Shown: positions 1-6,507 of the stretch, one piece after another | Position numbering within the stretch: position 1 is the first letter of the stretch | Layout: the number at the start of each line of letters is the position of its first letter | Assembly (NCBI GenBank): GCA_002506015.1 | Contig: DAWR01000209.1 | Span: forward strand, 1 to 9,934 | Reading direction: 5' to 3' | Source of the DNA: Candidatus Methanogasteraceae archaeon UBA261 | GTDB lineage: Archaea > Halobacteriota > Methanosarcinia > Methanosarcinales > Methanogasteraceae | DNA: 9,934 bases | Made by a program: the position numbers and the translations under genes | Notes under the pieces: model-generated | Seen by the model: only the letters and a program-made list of their open reading frames with translations | What the model was told of the DNA's origin: nothing | Database searches by the model: none

Positions 1-87
1 GTTTGCTAATACGTTTTTTTCCACATACTGTTACTTTGTGAGGACTCTTCTTACATCATTCAGCCACGATATATCGGAGGAATACAA

Positions 88-153
88 GTGTTATTGCACG
101 TCTTTTCAGTTTTTTCTTCGGTTTATTGGTTTGTGTGTGTTGTAAGTGTATAG
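88..153 (+). CDS. Possible small hydrophobic peptide (21 aa), weak call
   Basis: A GTG codon at 88 lies 7 nt after a good Shine-Dalgarno motif (CGGAGGAA, 75-82). It opens a 21-codon frame closed by TAG at 151. The peptide would be very hydrophobic and aromatic (VLLHVFSVFSSVYWFVCVV), like a single short membrane segment. I recognise no family. The reading rests on the ribosome-binding site alone, and T-rich DNA readily encodes hydrophobic residues by chance, so this may be spurious. Confidence 0.15.
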   Translation: MLLHVFSVFSSVYWFVCVVSV

Positions 154-205
154 AATTTTAATTTTGTCTTTTATCAGCACTATAACCTTCTGTTCTCCAG
201 CTTCT

Positions 206-610
206 CTATATAATACTCAGGTCGTACCAGCCCTTTTTCTTCGTTTCAAAACCCCCTAAATCCCAAAGTTATTGAATCAATCAAATCCAACACAAAACAT
301 AACACCCACCCCCACACCAATACATCAACCACAAAACAAGAACAAATCCCATACAACTACTTCACTCCACACCCCAAAAAGAATCAATGTTCAGAACAAA
401 ATCACAACAACTTAACTTAAACAGATCAAAAACCAAAAATATCATTCAAAACGCAACATACCCAAAACCATAAATCTAAAACTGTATCAAATCCCCAACC
501 GATTGATTACACCATAAACAAGACAACACAATCAAAAAACACGCTCAAACCCAACCACACCAAAAGTAACAAACTAAATATAGATCACACAATTAGAATG
601 CCCTGTTTTT
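206..610 (+). ncRNA. Candidate G-depleted untranslated transcript
   Basis: This is a hypothesis built from three signals. A TATA-like box at about 206-216 predicts initiation near 236-242, which is where the A/C-rich, G-poor block begins. The block runs about 360 nt without a usable frame. It ends at a T-run (606-610), the usual archaeal termination signal. The composition switches abruptly near 610-640 to G/T-rich plus-strand DNA, where the oppositely oriented site-2 protease gene ends. An RNA with so little G would be largely unstructured. No purine-rich BRE is obvious upstream of the TATA-like box, which weakens the case. Confidence 0.25.
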
Positions 611-619
611 CCAAAGTGG

Positions 620-643
620 GTCCGTGATTTCTAAAATCCGTGG
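620..643. repeat. Repeat-like motif overlapping the site-2 protease stop codon
   Basis: The segment gtccgtgattt followed by ctaaaatccgtgg shares its core with the motifs at 7610-7656 (ctaaaatccg, aaatccgtgg). On the minus strand it encodes the last residues (HGF) and the TAG stop of the site-2 protease. The gene may have acquired its present C-terminus from a dispersed repeat. The match is only 10-11 nt long, so chance similarity is possible. Confidence 0.3.
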
Positions 644-2280
644 ATGATCCATGGTAGTGTTATCATTAGGAGGAAGGATGAGAATATTGCGACTGCGAAG
701 AGTGTGACGATCTTGCGGGATAGTTTTTCGGAGCGGGCTTCGTCTTTCAGGCGCAGGTTGAAGATGCTGCCCAGTGTGTCCTTGAAAACGTGTCCACCGT
801 CAAGGGGTACTGCTGGTAGACAGTTGAAGAGTCCTACGTAGAAGTTGATCCAGCCGATCCAGAGGGCGGCAGTAGCTATCCAGAATATTGCGTTTCCGAA
901 TGGTTCTGCTGTTCCGATTGGGTCGTAGAAGTTGATCAGGACGTCGCAGCCGGGGAAGCCTTCACCTCCAAGTCCCATGATTGGAAGGGTGAAGATGATG
1001 AACCAGCCTTCGATGCCTGTGAGTTTGGAGGGGATGCTTTGTAGTGCGTGAAGGTATTCTTTTGCAGGAAATTCGCCAATAGTAGCCCCGTTAAAGACAA
1101 TACCTCCGTTTAGAAGAGGTGAGATTCCCAGGAAACCTTTTTCAGATCCATCGGGGTGTACACCCAGGGTTATATTGAAGATTTGGCTATGGTTGCAGGT
1201 TCTATTGAATACTTCAACTTGAACATTTTGGCCTGCGATAGTATCATTCATGAAACTGGCAAAATCTGCAAAAGAGTCGATTCGCTCACCGTCAATCTGC
1301 TTTAAAACCATGTTATTAGAGAGTCCGGATGATTCGGCAGCAGAATCACTCACAACACGGTCGATCACGAGACTTATCTCTTCATCACAACTTCTCCCGA
1401 TAGGCAGGCTTATGTTCCTCGCACCACCATCGCCCATCACTCGAAGTGTCATGTCCGAACCAGGAGCCACGCCACTTGTTTCGAGGATGAACTCGCCGGC
1501 AGATTCGACTTTCACGCCATCCACATGTGTGATTGCCATGCCAGATTGAAGCCCGGCAACTTCGGCAGTAGAGCCATCTGCAACACTAATTATCATCACC
1601 TTTTCAGACGGCGCGATGGCACCAATTGCACCGAAGAAGATGGTGAATGCAATTAGGGCTGTGACGAAATTGGACATCACGCCTGCGGAGAGTATGCGCA
1701 TTCGCTCACCTTTGCTTGCAACTCCTTCACCGCCAGTCCCTGACTTATCTAGAAGTTGTTCTTCGTCAGGCTCTGCAAAACCACCGATTGGTATTGGTGC
1801 TAAGAGAACACCCATGGATTTGACTCGAACACCTTCTACTTTGCAGAGAACTGCGTGCGAGAACTCGTGAACGATGAGGGTGACTGCCAGAGCAAGGATG
1901 CCCCATGTAAGCGGTATGAATTCGCTTAAGCCAGGTATTAGAAAGATGTTCCTTGGTTCGTTGAATTTTCCAGGTTCTGGGATTGTCCCGCTGTAAAGTT
2001 GCGTAATGAAGACATAATCTGCGAGTACAACGATTGCAAGCATTGAAAGCATGCCGATGAACATTACAGGCACGCCAATACTTGCAAAAGCTCTCCAGAA
2101 AGACTTTGCTCTCCCAAGAAAATCCAGAAGACCTTGACCACGCATTGTCCGCACCATCAAAACCGGGCCCCAAGCCGTGATGTTATATTTCTCAAGAATG
2201 CCTCTTTTATCCAGAAAAGCTACAAGAGCCCAGTACAAAACAAAGAGATAAATGTACAGAAAGATATGCTTCAAACTCAA
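631..2280 (-). CDS. Site-2 protease family (M50) membrane metalloprotease with two PDZ domains
   Basis: This 549-residue intramembrane zinc protease probably cleaves membrane-anchored proteins within the bilayer, as in regulated intramembrane proteolysis; its substrate is unknown. Zinc ligands are visible in HEFSH (residues 138-142) and in the family's second motif NCLPAVPLDGG (486-496, with Asp494). Hydrophobic segments lie near 5-22, 70-95, 122-140, 200-222, 425-437, 465-490 and 525-545. Two PDZ-like modules (about 223-290 and 300-370) sit between the catalytic halves. No ATG fits: the frame opens with TTG at 2280, and a second TTG two codons later (2274) has better spacing from GGTGG (2281-2285). 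Starting at the first ATG (residue 42) would delete the first membrane segment. The TAG stop lies inside a repeat-like motif (see 620-643). The gene diverges from the radical SAM gene. Confidence 0.9.
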   Translation of the reverse strand: MSLKHIFLYIYLFVLYWALVAFLDKRGILEKYNITAWGPVLMVRTMRGQGLLDFLGRAKSFWRAFASIGVPVMFIGMLSMLAIVVLADYVFITQLYSGTIPEPGKFNEPRNIFLIPGLSEFIPLTWGILALAVTLIVHEFSHAVLCKVEGVRVKSMGVLLAPIPIGGFAEPDEEQLLDKSGTGGEGVASKGERMRILSAGVMSNFVTALIAFTIFFGAIGAIAPSEKVMIISVADGSTAEVAGLQSGMAITHVDGVKVESAGEFILETSGVAPGSDMTLRVMGDGGARNISLPIGRSCDEEISLVIDRVVSDSAAESSGLSNNMVLKQIDGERIDSFADFASFMNDTIAGQNVQVEVFNRTCNHSQIFNITLGVHPDGSEKGFLGISPLLNGGIVFNGATIGEFPAKEYLHALQSIPSKLTGIEGWFIIFTLPIMGLGGEGFPGCDVLINFYDPIGTAEPFGNAIFWIATAALWIGWINFYVGLFNCLPAVPLDGGHVFKDTLGSIFNLRLKDEARSEKLSRKIVTLFAVAIFSSFLLMITLPWIIHGF

Positions 2281-2320
2281 CCACCAGTAAACGCTTAACT
2301 CCGTTTGCGTTAACTATCCA

Positions 2321-2348
2321 GTACAGGAAAGTTTATACTTTCCTATAC
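2321..2348. promoter_or_regulatory. Inverted repeat over the site-2 protease TATA box, possible operator
   Basis: Left arm GTACAGGAAAGT (2321-2332) and right arm ACTTTCCTATAC (2337-2348) are complementary at 11 of 12 positions around a 4-nt centre. On the minus strand the centre reads AGTATAAAC, a good archaeal TATA box (2331-2339), about 50-60 nt upstream of the site-2 protease start. That spacing would leave a leader of roughly 25-30 nt. A symmetrical site over the TATA box is the arrangement expected for a repressor that blocks TBP or TFB. The role is inferred; the symmetry and TATA match are directly visible. Confidence 0.5.
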
Positions 2349-2410
2349 ATCCAAAAAGATGGAACAGACATTAATACGTATCACAAACATGACGCATATA
2401 CACTGAACCA

Positions 2411-2421
2411 CATATATATAA
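2411..2421 (+). promoter_or_regulatory. TATA box for the radical SAM gene
   Basis: An A/T run (catatatataa) lies about 60-70 nt before the preferred start of the radical SAM gene. Archaeal spacing places transcription initiation near 2440-2446. The purine-rich GGAGAG at 2438-2443 then falls at or just before the transcript start and probably does not act as a ribosome-binding site. Confidence 0.45.
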
Positions 2422-2482
2422 CCACTGACAGCAAAAAGGAGAGAGAAGAACAGTAAAAAAAATGCTTTTTGGATTGTTGGAT

Positions 2483-3961
2483 ATGCGATCTGTAATCATT
2501 GATGGGTACGTGGACGAACCAGCATGTCTCGGCGTCCCACCATATATATCACCTTACCCGAGATATATTGCAGGAGCCCTGATCGACGCTGGAGTATCAG
2601 CCCATGACGTGCACTACTACACTATCGACCAACTCCGATCCGAACCCAGGATCATAGAAGTTATGGATCGAGCAGACCTGATTGCTGTAATCGCTGGTCT
2701 CACTGTCCCAGGCCGCTACTTAAACGCAAACCCGATCACTCTCCCTGAAATAGGAGACTTCATCGCACGCTACAATGAAAAAATCATCATAGGAGGACCG
2801 GTGCGCCTCAATCAGGAATCGGTTCTGAGAAACGAGTGTGTGGCAAAGAAAGACCTTGAAGCACGAATCTTTGACCGCCTCACCGAGAAAAGCGATACAG
2901 ACCGCTGGCGCACAACAACAGAGATCAAACGATGGAGCGTGAAAGGCGCACACATAATACGCCAACACCCAAGTTTTCCAAACAACATGTGTGAAATCGA
3001 GACATACCGTGGATGTACCCGGGAGACACACTGCTCCTTCTGCACAGAACCACTCTACCAGAACTCCTCCCGAGAAATCCTTGAAGTCGTAGACGAAATA
3101 AAAGCACTCTACGATTTCGGTGCAAGATACTTTAGACTCGGCAGACAACCAGACCTATTCACCTACAAGGGAATTGAAACCAATGACGGATTCAAACCAA
3201 ACCCCTCTGCAATAGAAAAACTCTACAAAGGCATCAGAACAGCCGCACCAGAACTCCGAGTGCTTCACATGGATAACCTCAACCCAGCAACCATCACAGA
3301 ATTTCCAAACGAATCAAGAGAGATTGCAAAGACCATAATCAAACACCACACCCCAGGCGATGTAGCCGCAATGGGCGTTGAAAGCGGCGACCCATCAGTC
3401 ATCCGCAAAAACAACCTCCAACTGCATCCAGAAGACGTGATAAAAGCCGTTGAACTAATAAACGAAGTAGGATCCAGAAGAGGCGAAAACGGACTACCAG
3501 AACTCCTACCAGGAATAAACCTCCTCCACGGACTGAAAGGCGAGAGCAAAAGAACATATCAACACAACCTCGAACTGCTACAAACAATCCACGACAAAGG
3601 TCTTCTACTCCGCCGAATAAACATAAGAAAAGCAATAAAATTCAAAAACACACCACTCGAAGAGACCAAAACCCATATTAACAAAAAACTCTTCCACAAC
3701 TACCGAAATACAATCAAAAGAAAAATCGAAGTACCAATACTCAAGCAAATAGCACCAAAAGGCACCACACTAAAAAACATCCTAACCGAAACACACCACG
3801 GCCAAATCACACTCGGACGCCAAATAGCATCCTACCCACTACTAATAAAAATACGGGGAAAACTGAAACTCAGAATCTTCATAGACGCAGTAGTAACAAA
3901 CCACAACCACCGCTCACTCACAGCCATACCAATAGAAAAACAACACAACAACCACCCCTAA
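2483..3961 (+). CDS. Radical SAM protein, archaeal family with B12-binding-like N-terminus
   Basis: A predicted 4Fe-4S S-adenosylmethionine radical enzyme of 492 residues; the reaction is unknown. The N-terminal ~130 residues (VIIDGYVDEPACLGVPPYIS, then IIIGGPVR) resemble the Rossmann-like, B12-binding-type domain that precedes many radical SAM cores. The cluster cysteines are in RGCTRETHCSFC: Cys178, Cys184 and Cys187, a CX5CX2C spacing rather than the canonical CX3CX2C. A core follows to about residue 400, with MGVESGDPSVI near 305-315. The last ~75 residues resemble a small TRAM/OB-type beta-barrel, as in RNA-modifying radical SAM enzymes; that part is inference. I chose ATG 2483 because I recall related proteins beginning at this point; ATG 2462 would add seven residues, and neither start has a strong ribosome-binding site. 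Codons become markedly A/C-rich toward the 3' end. TAA stop. Confidence 0.85.
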   Translation: MRSVIIDGYVDEPACLGVPPYISPYPRYIAGALIDAGVSAHDVHYYTIDQLRSEPRIIEVMDRADLIAVIAGLTVPGRYLNANPITLPEIGDFIARYNEKIIIGGPVRLNQESVLRNECVAKKDLEARIFDRLTEKSDTDRWRTTTEIKRWSVKGAHIIRQHPSFPNNMCEIETYRGCTRETHCSFCTEPLYQNSSREILEVVDEIKALYDFGARYFRLGRQPDLFTYKGIETNDGFKPNPSAIEKLYKGIRTAAPELRVLHMDNLNPATITEFPNESREIAKTIIKHHTPGDVAAMGVESGDPSVIRKNNLQLHPEDVIKAVELINEVGSRRGENGLPELLPGINLLHGLKGESKRTYQHNLELLQTIHDKGLLLRRINIRKAIKFKNTPLEETKTHINKKLFHNYRNTIKRKIEVPILKQIAPKGTTLKNILTETHHGQITLGRQIASYPLLIKIRGKLKLRIFIDAVVTNHNHRSLTAIPIEKQHNNHP

Positions 3962-3970
3962 CATAACAAA

Positions 3971-3981
3971 AACTATAAAGG
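3971..3981 (+). promoter_or_regulatory. TATA box of the tRNA-Thr gene
   Basis: The sequence aactataaagg lies about 35-40 nt before the mature 5' end of the tRNA. Initiation about 25 nt after the TATA centre would give a leader of roughly 10-14 nt for RNase P to remove. It follows the radical SAM stop by about 10 nt, so the tRNA probably has its own promoter. Confidence 0.45.
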
Positions 3982-4013
3982 AAGAGAAATAATAAAATTC
4001 CCGTCGCAACGAT

Positions 4014-4087
4014 GCCGTCGTGGCTCAGCCTGGAAGAGCGGCTGATTCGTAATCAGCAGATCGTGGGTTCGAATCCCACCGGCGGCT
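4014..4087 (+). tRNA. tRNA-Thr (anticodon CGU)
   Basis: A complete cloverleaf is visible. The acceptor stem pairs GCCGTCG (4014-4020) with CGGCGGC (4080-4086) with one G-U pair. The D-arm is GCTC/GAGC (4023-4026, 4036-4039). The anticodon arm is GCTGA/TCAGC around loop TTCGTAA, anticodon CGT at 4048-4050, which reads the threonine codon ACG. The T-arm is GTGGG/CCCAC around TTCGAAT. The discriminator is U, as in archaeal threonine tRNAs. The 3' CCA is not encoded and must be added after transcription. There is no intron in the anticodon loop. Confidence 0.95.
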
Positions 4088-4123
4088 TGGCGCGGTGTTT
4101 TGGAGGGGGTAGGGGCTATCAAA

Positions 4124-4165
4124 ATGAGTAGACCACTTTATATCAACCCTGCTGATGCTACTCAT
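4124..4165. repeat. Inverted repeat between tRNA-Thr and the iscU 3' end
   Basis: ATGAGTAG (4124-4131) and CTACTCAT (4158-4165) are perfect 8-nt complements separated by 26 nt. The element lies between the convergent tRNA gene and iscU, just past the iscU stop codon. A transcript from either side could fold it, so it may help form the 3' end of the operon mRNA. No long T-run accompanies it on the minus strand. Function is inferred. Confidence 0.35.
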
Positions 4166-4175
4166 ACTACTTCCA

Positions 4176-4559
4176 CTAATTCTTCGCCATATATTCCTTG
4201 ATTGCAGCATGCAGCGCATCCGCGGCGAGATTTGAGCAGTGCAACTTTGATTCAGGCAGCCCGTCCAGCGCATCAGCGACCGCGTCTCTTGTGATTGCGA
4301 GACCTTCCTGAAGCGTCTTTCCGAGTGCAAGTTCGGTTGTCATGCTCGCTGTTGCGATCGCTGCGCCGCATCCGAAGGTCTTGAATTTAACATCGGAGAT
4401 CCTGCCGTCTGTAACTTTGATGTAGACGTTGGTCACGTCCCCGCAGACCTGATTGCCTACCGTTCCAGCCCCGTCTGCATCCGGAATCTCGCCGACGTTT
4501 CTCGGATTCATAAAATGATCCATCACTTTTTCCGTGTACTCTATCGCAATTCCAATCAC
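4176..4559 (-). CDS. iscU: Fe-S cluster assembly scaffold IscU/NifU-N family
   Basis: This 127-residue protein is the scaffold on which iron-sulfur clusters are built with sulfur supplied by a cysteine desulfurase. The three cluster-ligand cysteines are present in their family contexts: Cys39 in NQVCGD, Cys64 in FGCGAA and Cys108 in LHCSNLA. The scaffold Asp (D41), whose mutation stabilises clusters in homologs, is also present. Length matches the single-domain IscU form; there is no C-terminal Nfu domain. The only plausible start is GTG at 4559, directly after the TAG stop of iscS in the same frame, which adds a few residues (VIGIAIEY) before the usual family N-terminus. It is the last gene of the aIF1-iscS-iscU operon, so expression should be translationally coupled to iscS. 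TAG stop. Confidence 0.93.
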   Translation of the reverse strand: MIGIAIEYTEKVMDHFMNPRNVGEIPDADGAGTVGNQVCGDVTNVYIKVTDGRISDVKFKTFGCGAAIATASMTTELALGKTLQEGLAITRDAVADALDGLPESKLHCSNLAADALHAAIKEYMAKN

Positions 4560-5729
4560 CTAACCACTACTGCTACCCCTACTGCTGCCCTTGCTGACAA
4601 GCGGCGATATTGCGCGTAATTTGCCAACGATTTCAGGAAGCACTCCGAGCACGTATTCTATATCCTCTGACGTGTTCTCTCGTCCAAGTGTGAAACGGAT
4701 CGAGCCGTGAATATTCTCGGGAGCGAGCCCTATTGCAAGTAGTACGTGGGATGGGTCTTTTGACGCCGATGAGCACGCAGATCCGGTGGATACTGCAATC
4801 CCCCTGAGGTCAAGGTGCAGGAGCATCGCCTCCCCTTCAACAAAGTCAAATCTCAGATTCACGTTGTTCGGGAGCCGCTTTGTCGGATGCCCGTTCAGGT
4901 GCACATCATCGATTGTGTCCATCACCCCGTTAATCAACATCTCCCTCAGATTGGTGAGGTGCCTGGTATCAGACTCGAATCGCTCAATAGCAAGCGATGC
5001 CGCCTTTGCAAAGCCAACGATCCCTGCAACATTCTCAGTTCCCGACCGCAATCCGGACTCGTGCCCACCGCCATGCATCAGCGGCTCGATCTCTGTTCCA
5101 TCCCGCACATACAGGGCTCCAACGCCCTTTGGACCGTATATCTTGTGCGAGGAAAGCGACAGCATGTCTATATTCATCTTCTGCAGATCGGTCTCGGTCT
5201 TTCCGAATGACTGAACCGCGTCGGTGTGGAAGAGAACTCCGTTGTCCCGTGCGATTGTGCCGATCTCTGCGATCGGTTGAATCGTCCCGATCTCATTATT
5301 CGCATGCATGATCGAGATTATCTTTGTGTCATTGCGGATCGCAGATTCAATGTTGCCGGGATCAACCAGCCCCCCGGAATCAACCGGTAGGTATGTTACA
5401 TCACAACCATGATTCTCCAGATACCGGCACGTGTTCAGGATCGCGGGGTGCTCAATCAAACTGGTGATGATATGCCCCGTTTCGACTCCTTTCAGTGCAA
5501 GATTATCCGATTCAGTGCCGCCTGATGTGAAAAAGATCTCGCCAGTCTCTGCGCCCAGCGCATCTGCAACTGTCTGTCTTGCAGCGCCCAGCGCGTGCAT
5601 AGCGTCGCGCCCGAACGAATGCAGACTTGATGCGTTGCCGAAAGTTTCGGCAAAATACGGAATCATCGTCTGCACGACCTCGCGATCCACCGCGGTTGTG
5701 GCTGCGTGGTCTAGATAGATTCGTTTCAT
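4560..5729 (-). CDS. iscS: Cysteine desulfurase, IscS/NifS family
   Basis: A PLP-dependent enzyme of 389 residues that converts L-cysteine to alanine and passes the sulfur to IscU. The start MKRIYLDHAATT is typical of the family. His94 (IEHPA) should stack on the PLP ring, Asp170 (HTDAVQ) should contact its pyridine nitrogen, and Lys196 (SSHKIYGPKG) forms the Schiff base. Cys319 in STGSACSSASKDPSHVL is the persulfide-carrying cysteine. The ATG follows the aIF1 stop after a single nucleotide. The last ten residues, KGSSRGSSSG, are a low-complexity Ser/Gly tail encoded by GGC/GGT-AGC-AGT repeats. It ends in TAG, and iscU begins at the next codon in the same frame. The tail resembles a flexible linker. 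Confidence 0.95.
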   Translation of the reverse strand: MKRIYLDHAATTAVDREVVQTMIPYFAETFGNASSLHSFGRDAMHALGAARQTVADALGAETGEIFFTSGGTESDNLALKGVETGHIITSLIEHPAILNTCRYLENHGCDVTYLPVDSGGLVDPGNIESAIRNDTKIISIMHANNEIGTIQPIAEIGTIARDNGVLFHTDAVQSFGKTETDLQKMNIDMLSLSSHKIYGPKGVGALYVRDGTEIEPLMHGGGHESGLRSGTENVAGIVGFAKAASLAIERFESDTRHLTNLREMLINGVMDTIDDVHLNGHPTKRLPNNVNLRFDFVEGEAMLLHLDLRGIAVSTGSACSSASKDPSHVLLAIGLAPENIHGSIRFTLGRENTSEDIEYVLGVLPEIVGKLRAISPLVSKGSSRGSSSG

Positions 5730-5730
5730 G

Positions 5731-6039
5731 TTATATCTTGATCTGACTGTCTGAAAAACCTCTCTCTATAAGTATTCCTTTGATACGATCTTTGTGGTTC
5801 CCTTGTAATTCGATTGTCTCGTTCTTCACAGTTCCGCCGCACGCAAATCTGGATTTCAAGAACGTCGAAAGTTCATGCAGATCGATATCGTGCGGGTCCA
5901 TCCCATCGATGACCGTTACCTCTTTTCCGTATCTGCGCCGTCTAACCTTGACCGTAATCCACTGCTGTTCTTTTGCAACTTCCTCGCAGATGCATAGTTC
6001 CTTGGGAAGCCCACATACGATGCACATTTCTGAACTCAT
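5731..6039 (-). CDS. Archaeal translation initiation factor aIF1 (SUI1/eIF1 family)
   Basis: At 102 residues this has the usual aIF1 length. The factor binds the small ribosomal subunit near the P site and promotes accurate start-codon selection. An N-terminal cysteine cluster (C6, C9, C15, C17 in CIVCGLPKELCIC) matches the zinc-binding leader of archaeal aIF1. The SUI1 core follows: KVRRRRYGKEVTVIDG, then LKSRFACGGTVK and IELQGNHKDRIKGILIERGF. The ATG at 6039 is preceded by GGAGGTA (6051-6057 on the minus strand) at an unusually long 11-nt spacing, with no closer start in frame. It is the first gene of the operon with iscS and iscU and lies divergent from the DUF192 gene across 58 nt. TAA stop. 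Confidence 0.93.
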   Translation of the reverse strand: MSSEMCIVCGLPKELCICEEVAKEQQWITVKVRRRRYGKEVTVIDGMDPHDIDLHELSTFLKSRFACGGTVKNETIELQGNHKDRIKGILIERGFSDSQIKI

Positions 6040-6097
6040 TGTCTGGATGCTACCTCCAATAGCTATGTATTGTAGTGAATGCTAAAATCACTTTGGC
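6040..6097. promoter_or_regulatory. Divergent promoter region, aIF1 operon and DUF192-ilvE pair
   Basis: Only 58 nt separate the start codons of two divergent units, so both promoters must lie here or inside the coding ends. The segment holds the aIF1 ribosome-binding site (6051-6057). A weak TATA-like ctatgtat (6063-6070) lies about 28-35 nt before the DUF192 ATG. No Shine-Dalgarno motif precedes that ATG, so its mRNA may be leaderless. No strong minus-strand TATA box is seen. Confidence 0.3.
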
Positions 6098-6475
6098 ATG
6101 ATGATATTAAAAGATGATGGTACGCGTATCGCAAGTAACACTGAGTGTGTGCGTAGTGCGATTTACATGATGCGCGGGCTCATGTTCAGACGAAGCATAC
6201 CCGATGATTACGCCATGGTTTTCGTATTCCCAAAACCGAAGAGAGTCTCTGTGCATACCCTCTTCATGCGGTTTCCGATCGATGTAATCTTCCTTAACGG
6301 TGATAAACGAATCATTGATATCACAAGATTGGACCCGTGGATCGGTTACAGGTGCGTCAAGGATGTTTCATACATGCTGGAGGCCAATTCCGGAACCGCA
6401 TACCGGCATGGACTCGTTAAGGGGATGAAACTGGTTTTTGATGCAGTCGCAACATCTATAAGTGATCATGCATAA
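6098..6475 (+). CDS. DUF192 family protein
   Basis: A 125-residue protein of the small, widespread DUF192 family, whose biochemical role is not established. Family signatures are RGLMFR (residues 26-31), MVFVF (40-44), VSVHTLFMRFPIDVIFLN (50-67), LDPWIG (78-83), and the C-terminal MLEANSGTAYRHGLVKGMKL (93-112). Many bacterial homologs carry a signal peptide; this one does not, so it is probably cytoplasmic. ATG codons occur at 6098 and 6101 and no ribosome-binding site distinguishes them; a leaderless start at 6098 is plausible. It is followed after 32 nt (or 17 nt to an earlier ATG) by the aminotransferase gene, so the two are probably co-transcribed. TAA stop. Confidence 0.85.
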   Translation: MMILKDDGTRIASNTECVRSAIYMMRGLMFRRSIPDDYAMVFVFPKPKRVSVHTLFMRFPIDVIFLNGDKRIIDITRLDPWIGYRCVKDVSYMLEANSGTAYRHGLVKGMKLVFDAVATSISDHA

Positions 6476-6507
6476 CGATATGACCTAACAATATGCAGGT
6501 CGATAAT

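Larger units (their letters stand above)
1..630. other. Gene-poor region with two contrasting base compositions
   Basis: No long reading frame is convincing here. The left part (1-240) is T-rich on the plus strand, with a seven-T run at 14-20 that could end a plus-strand transcript entering from the left. From about 240 to 600 the plus strand becomes extremely rich in A and C: I count only 18 G in positions 241-600, about 5%. A TATA-like element (ctatataatac, about 206-216) precedes the A/C-rich block, and a five-T run at 606-610 follows it. The block therefore has the outline of an independent plus-strand transcript converging on the site-2 protease gene. Stop codons break every frame, so I do not call a protein. 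It could be an untranslated RNA, a decayed gene or simply biased spacer DNA. Confidence 0.5.

Noticed and set aside
301..320. Minus-strand G-rich tract as a G-quadruplex
   Set aside because: There are only two or three usable G-runs close together, so a stable four-run quadruplex is not supported.
2720..3148. Minus-strand frames opposite the radical SAM gene
   Set aside because: They lie over the conserved cysteine motif of a clear plus-strand gene. Low G+T on the coding strand creates long antisense frames.
4025..4330. Minus-strand 101-codon frame spanning the tRNA-Thr gene and the iscU 3' end
   Set aside because: It runs antisense through the complete tRNA and overlaps iscU in another frame. 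It arises from tRNA and iscU sequence and has no ribosome-binding site.
4786..5311. Plus-strand frames of 100-140 codons opposite iscS
   Set aside because: They are antisense shadows of a desulfurase whose catalytic motifs are all intact.
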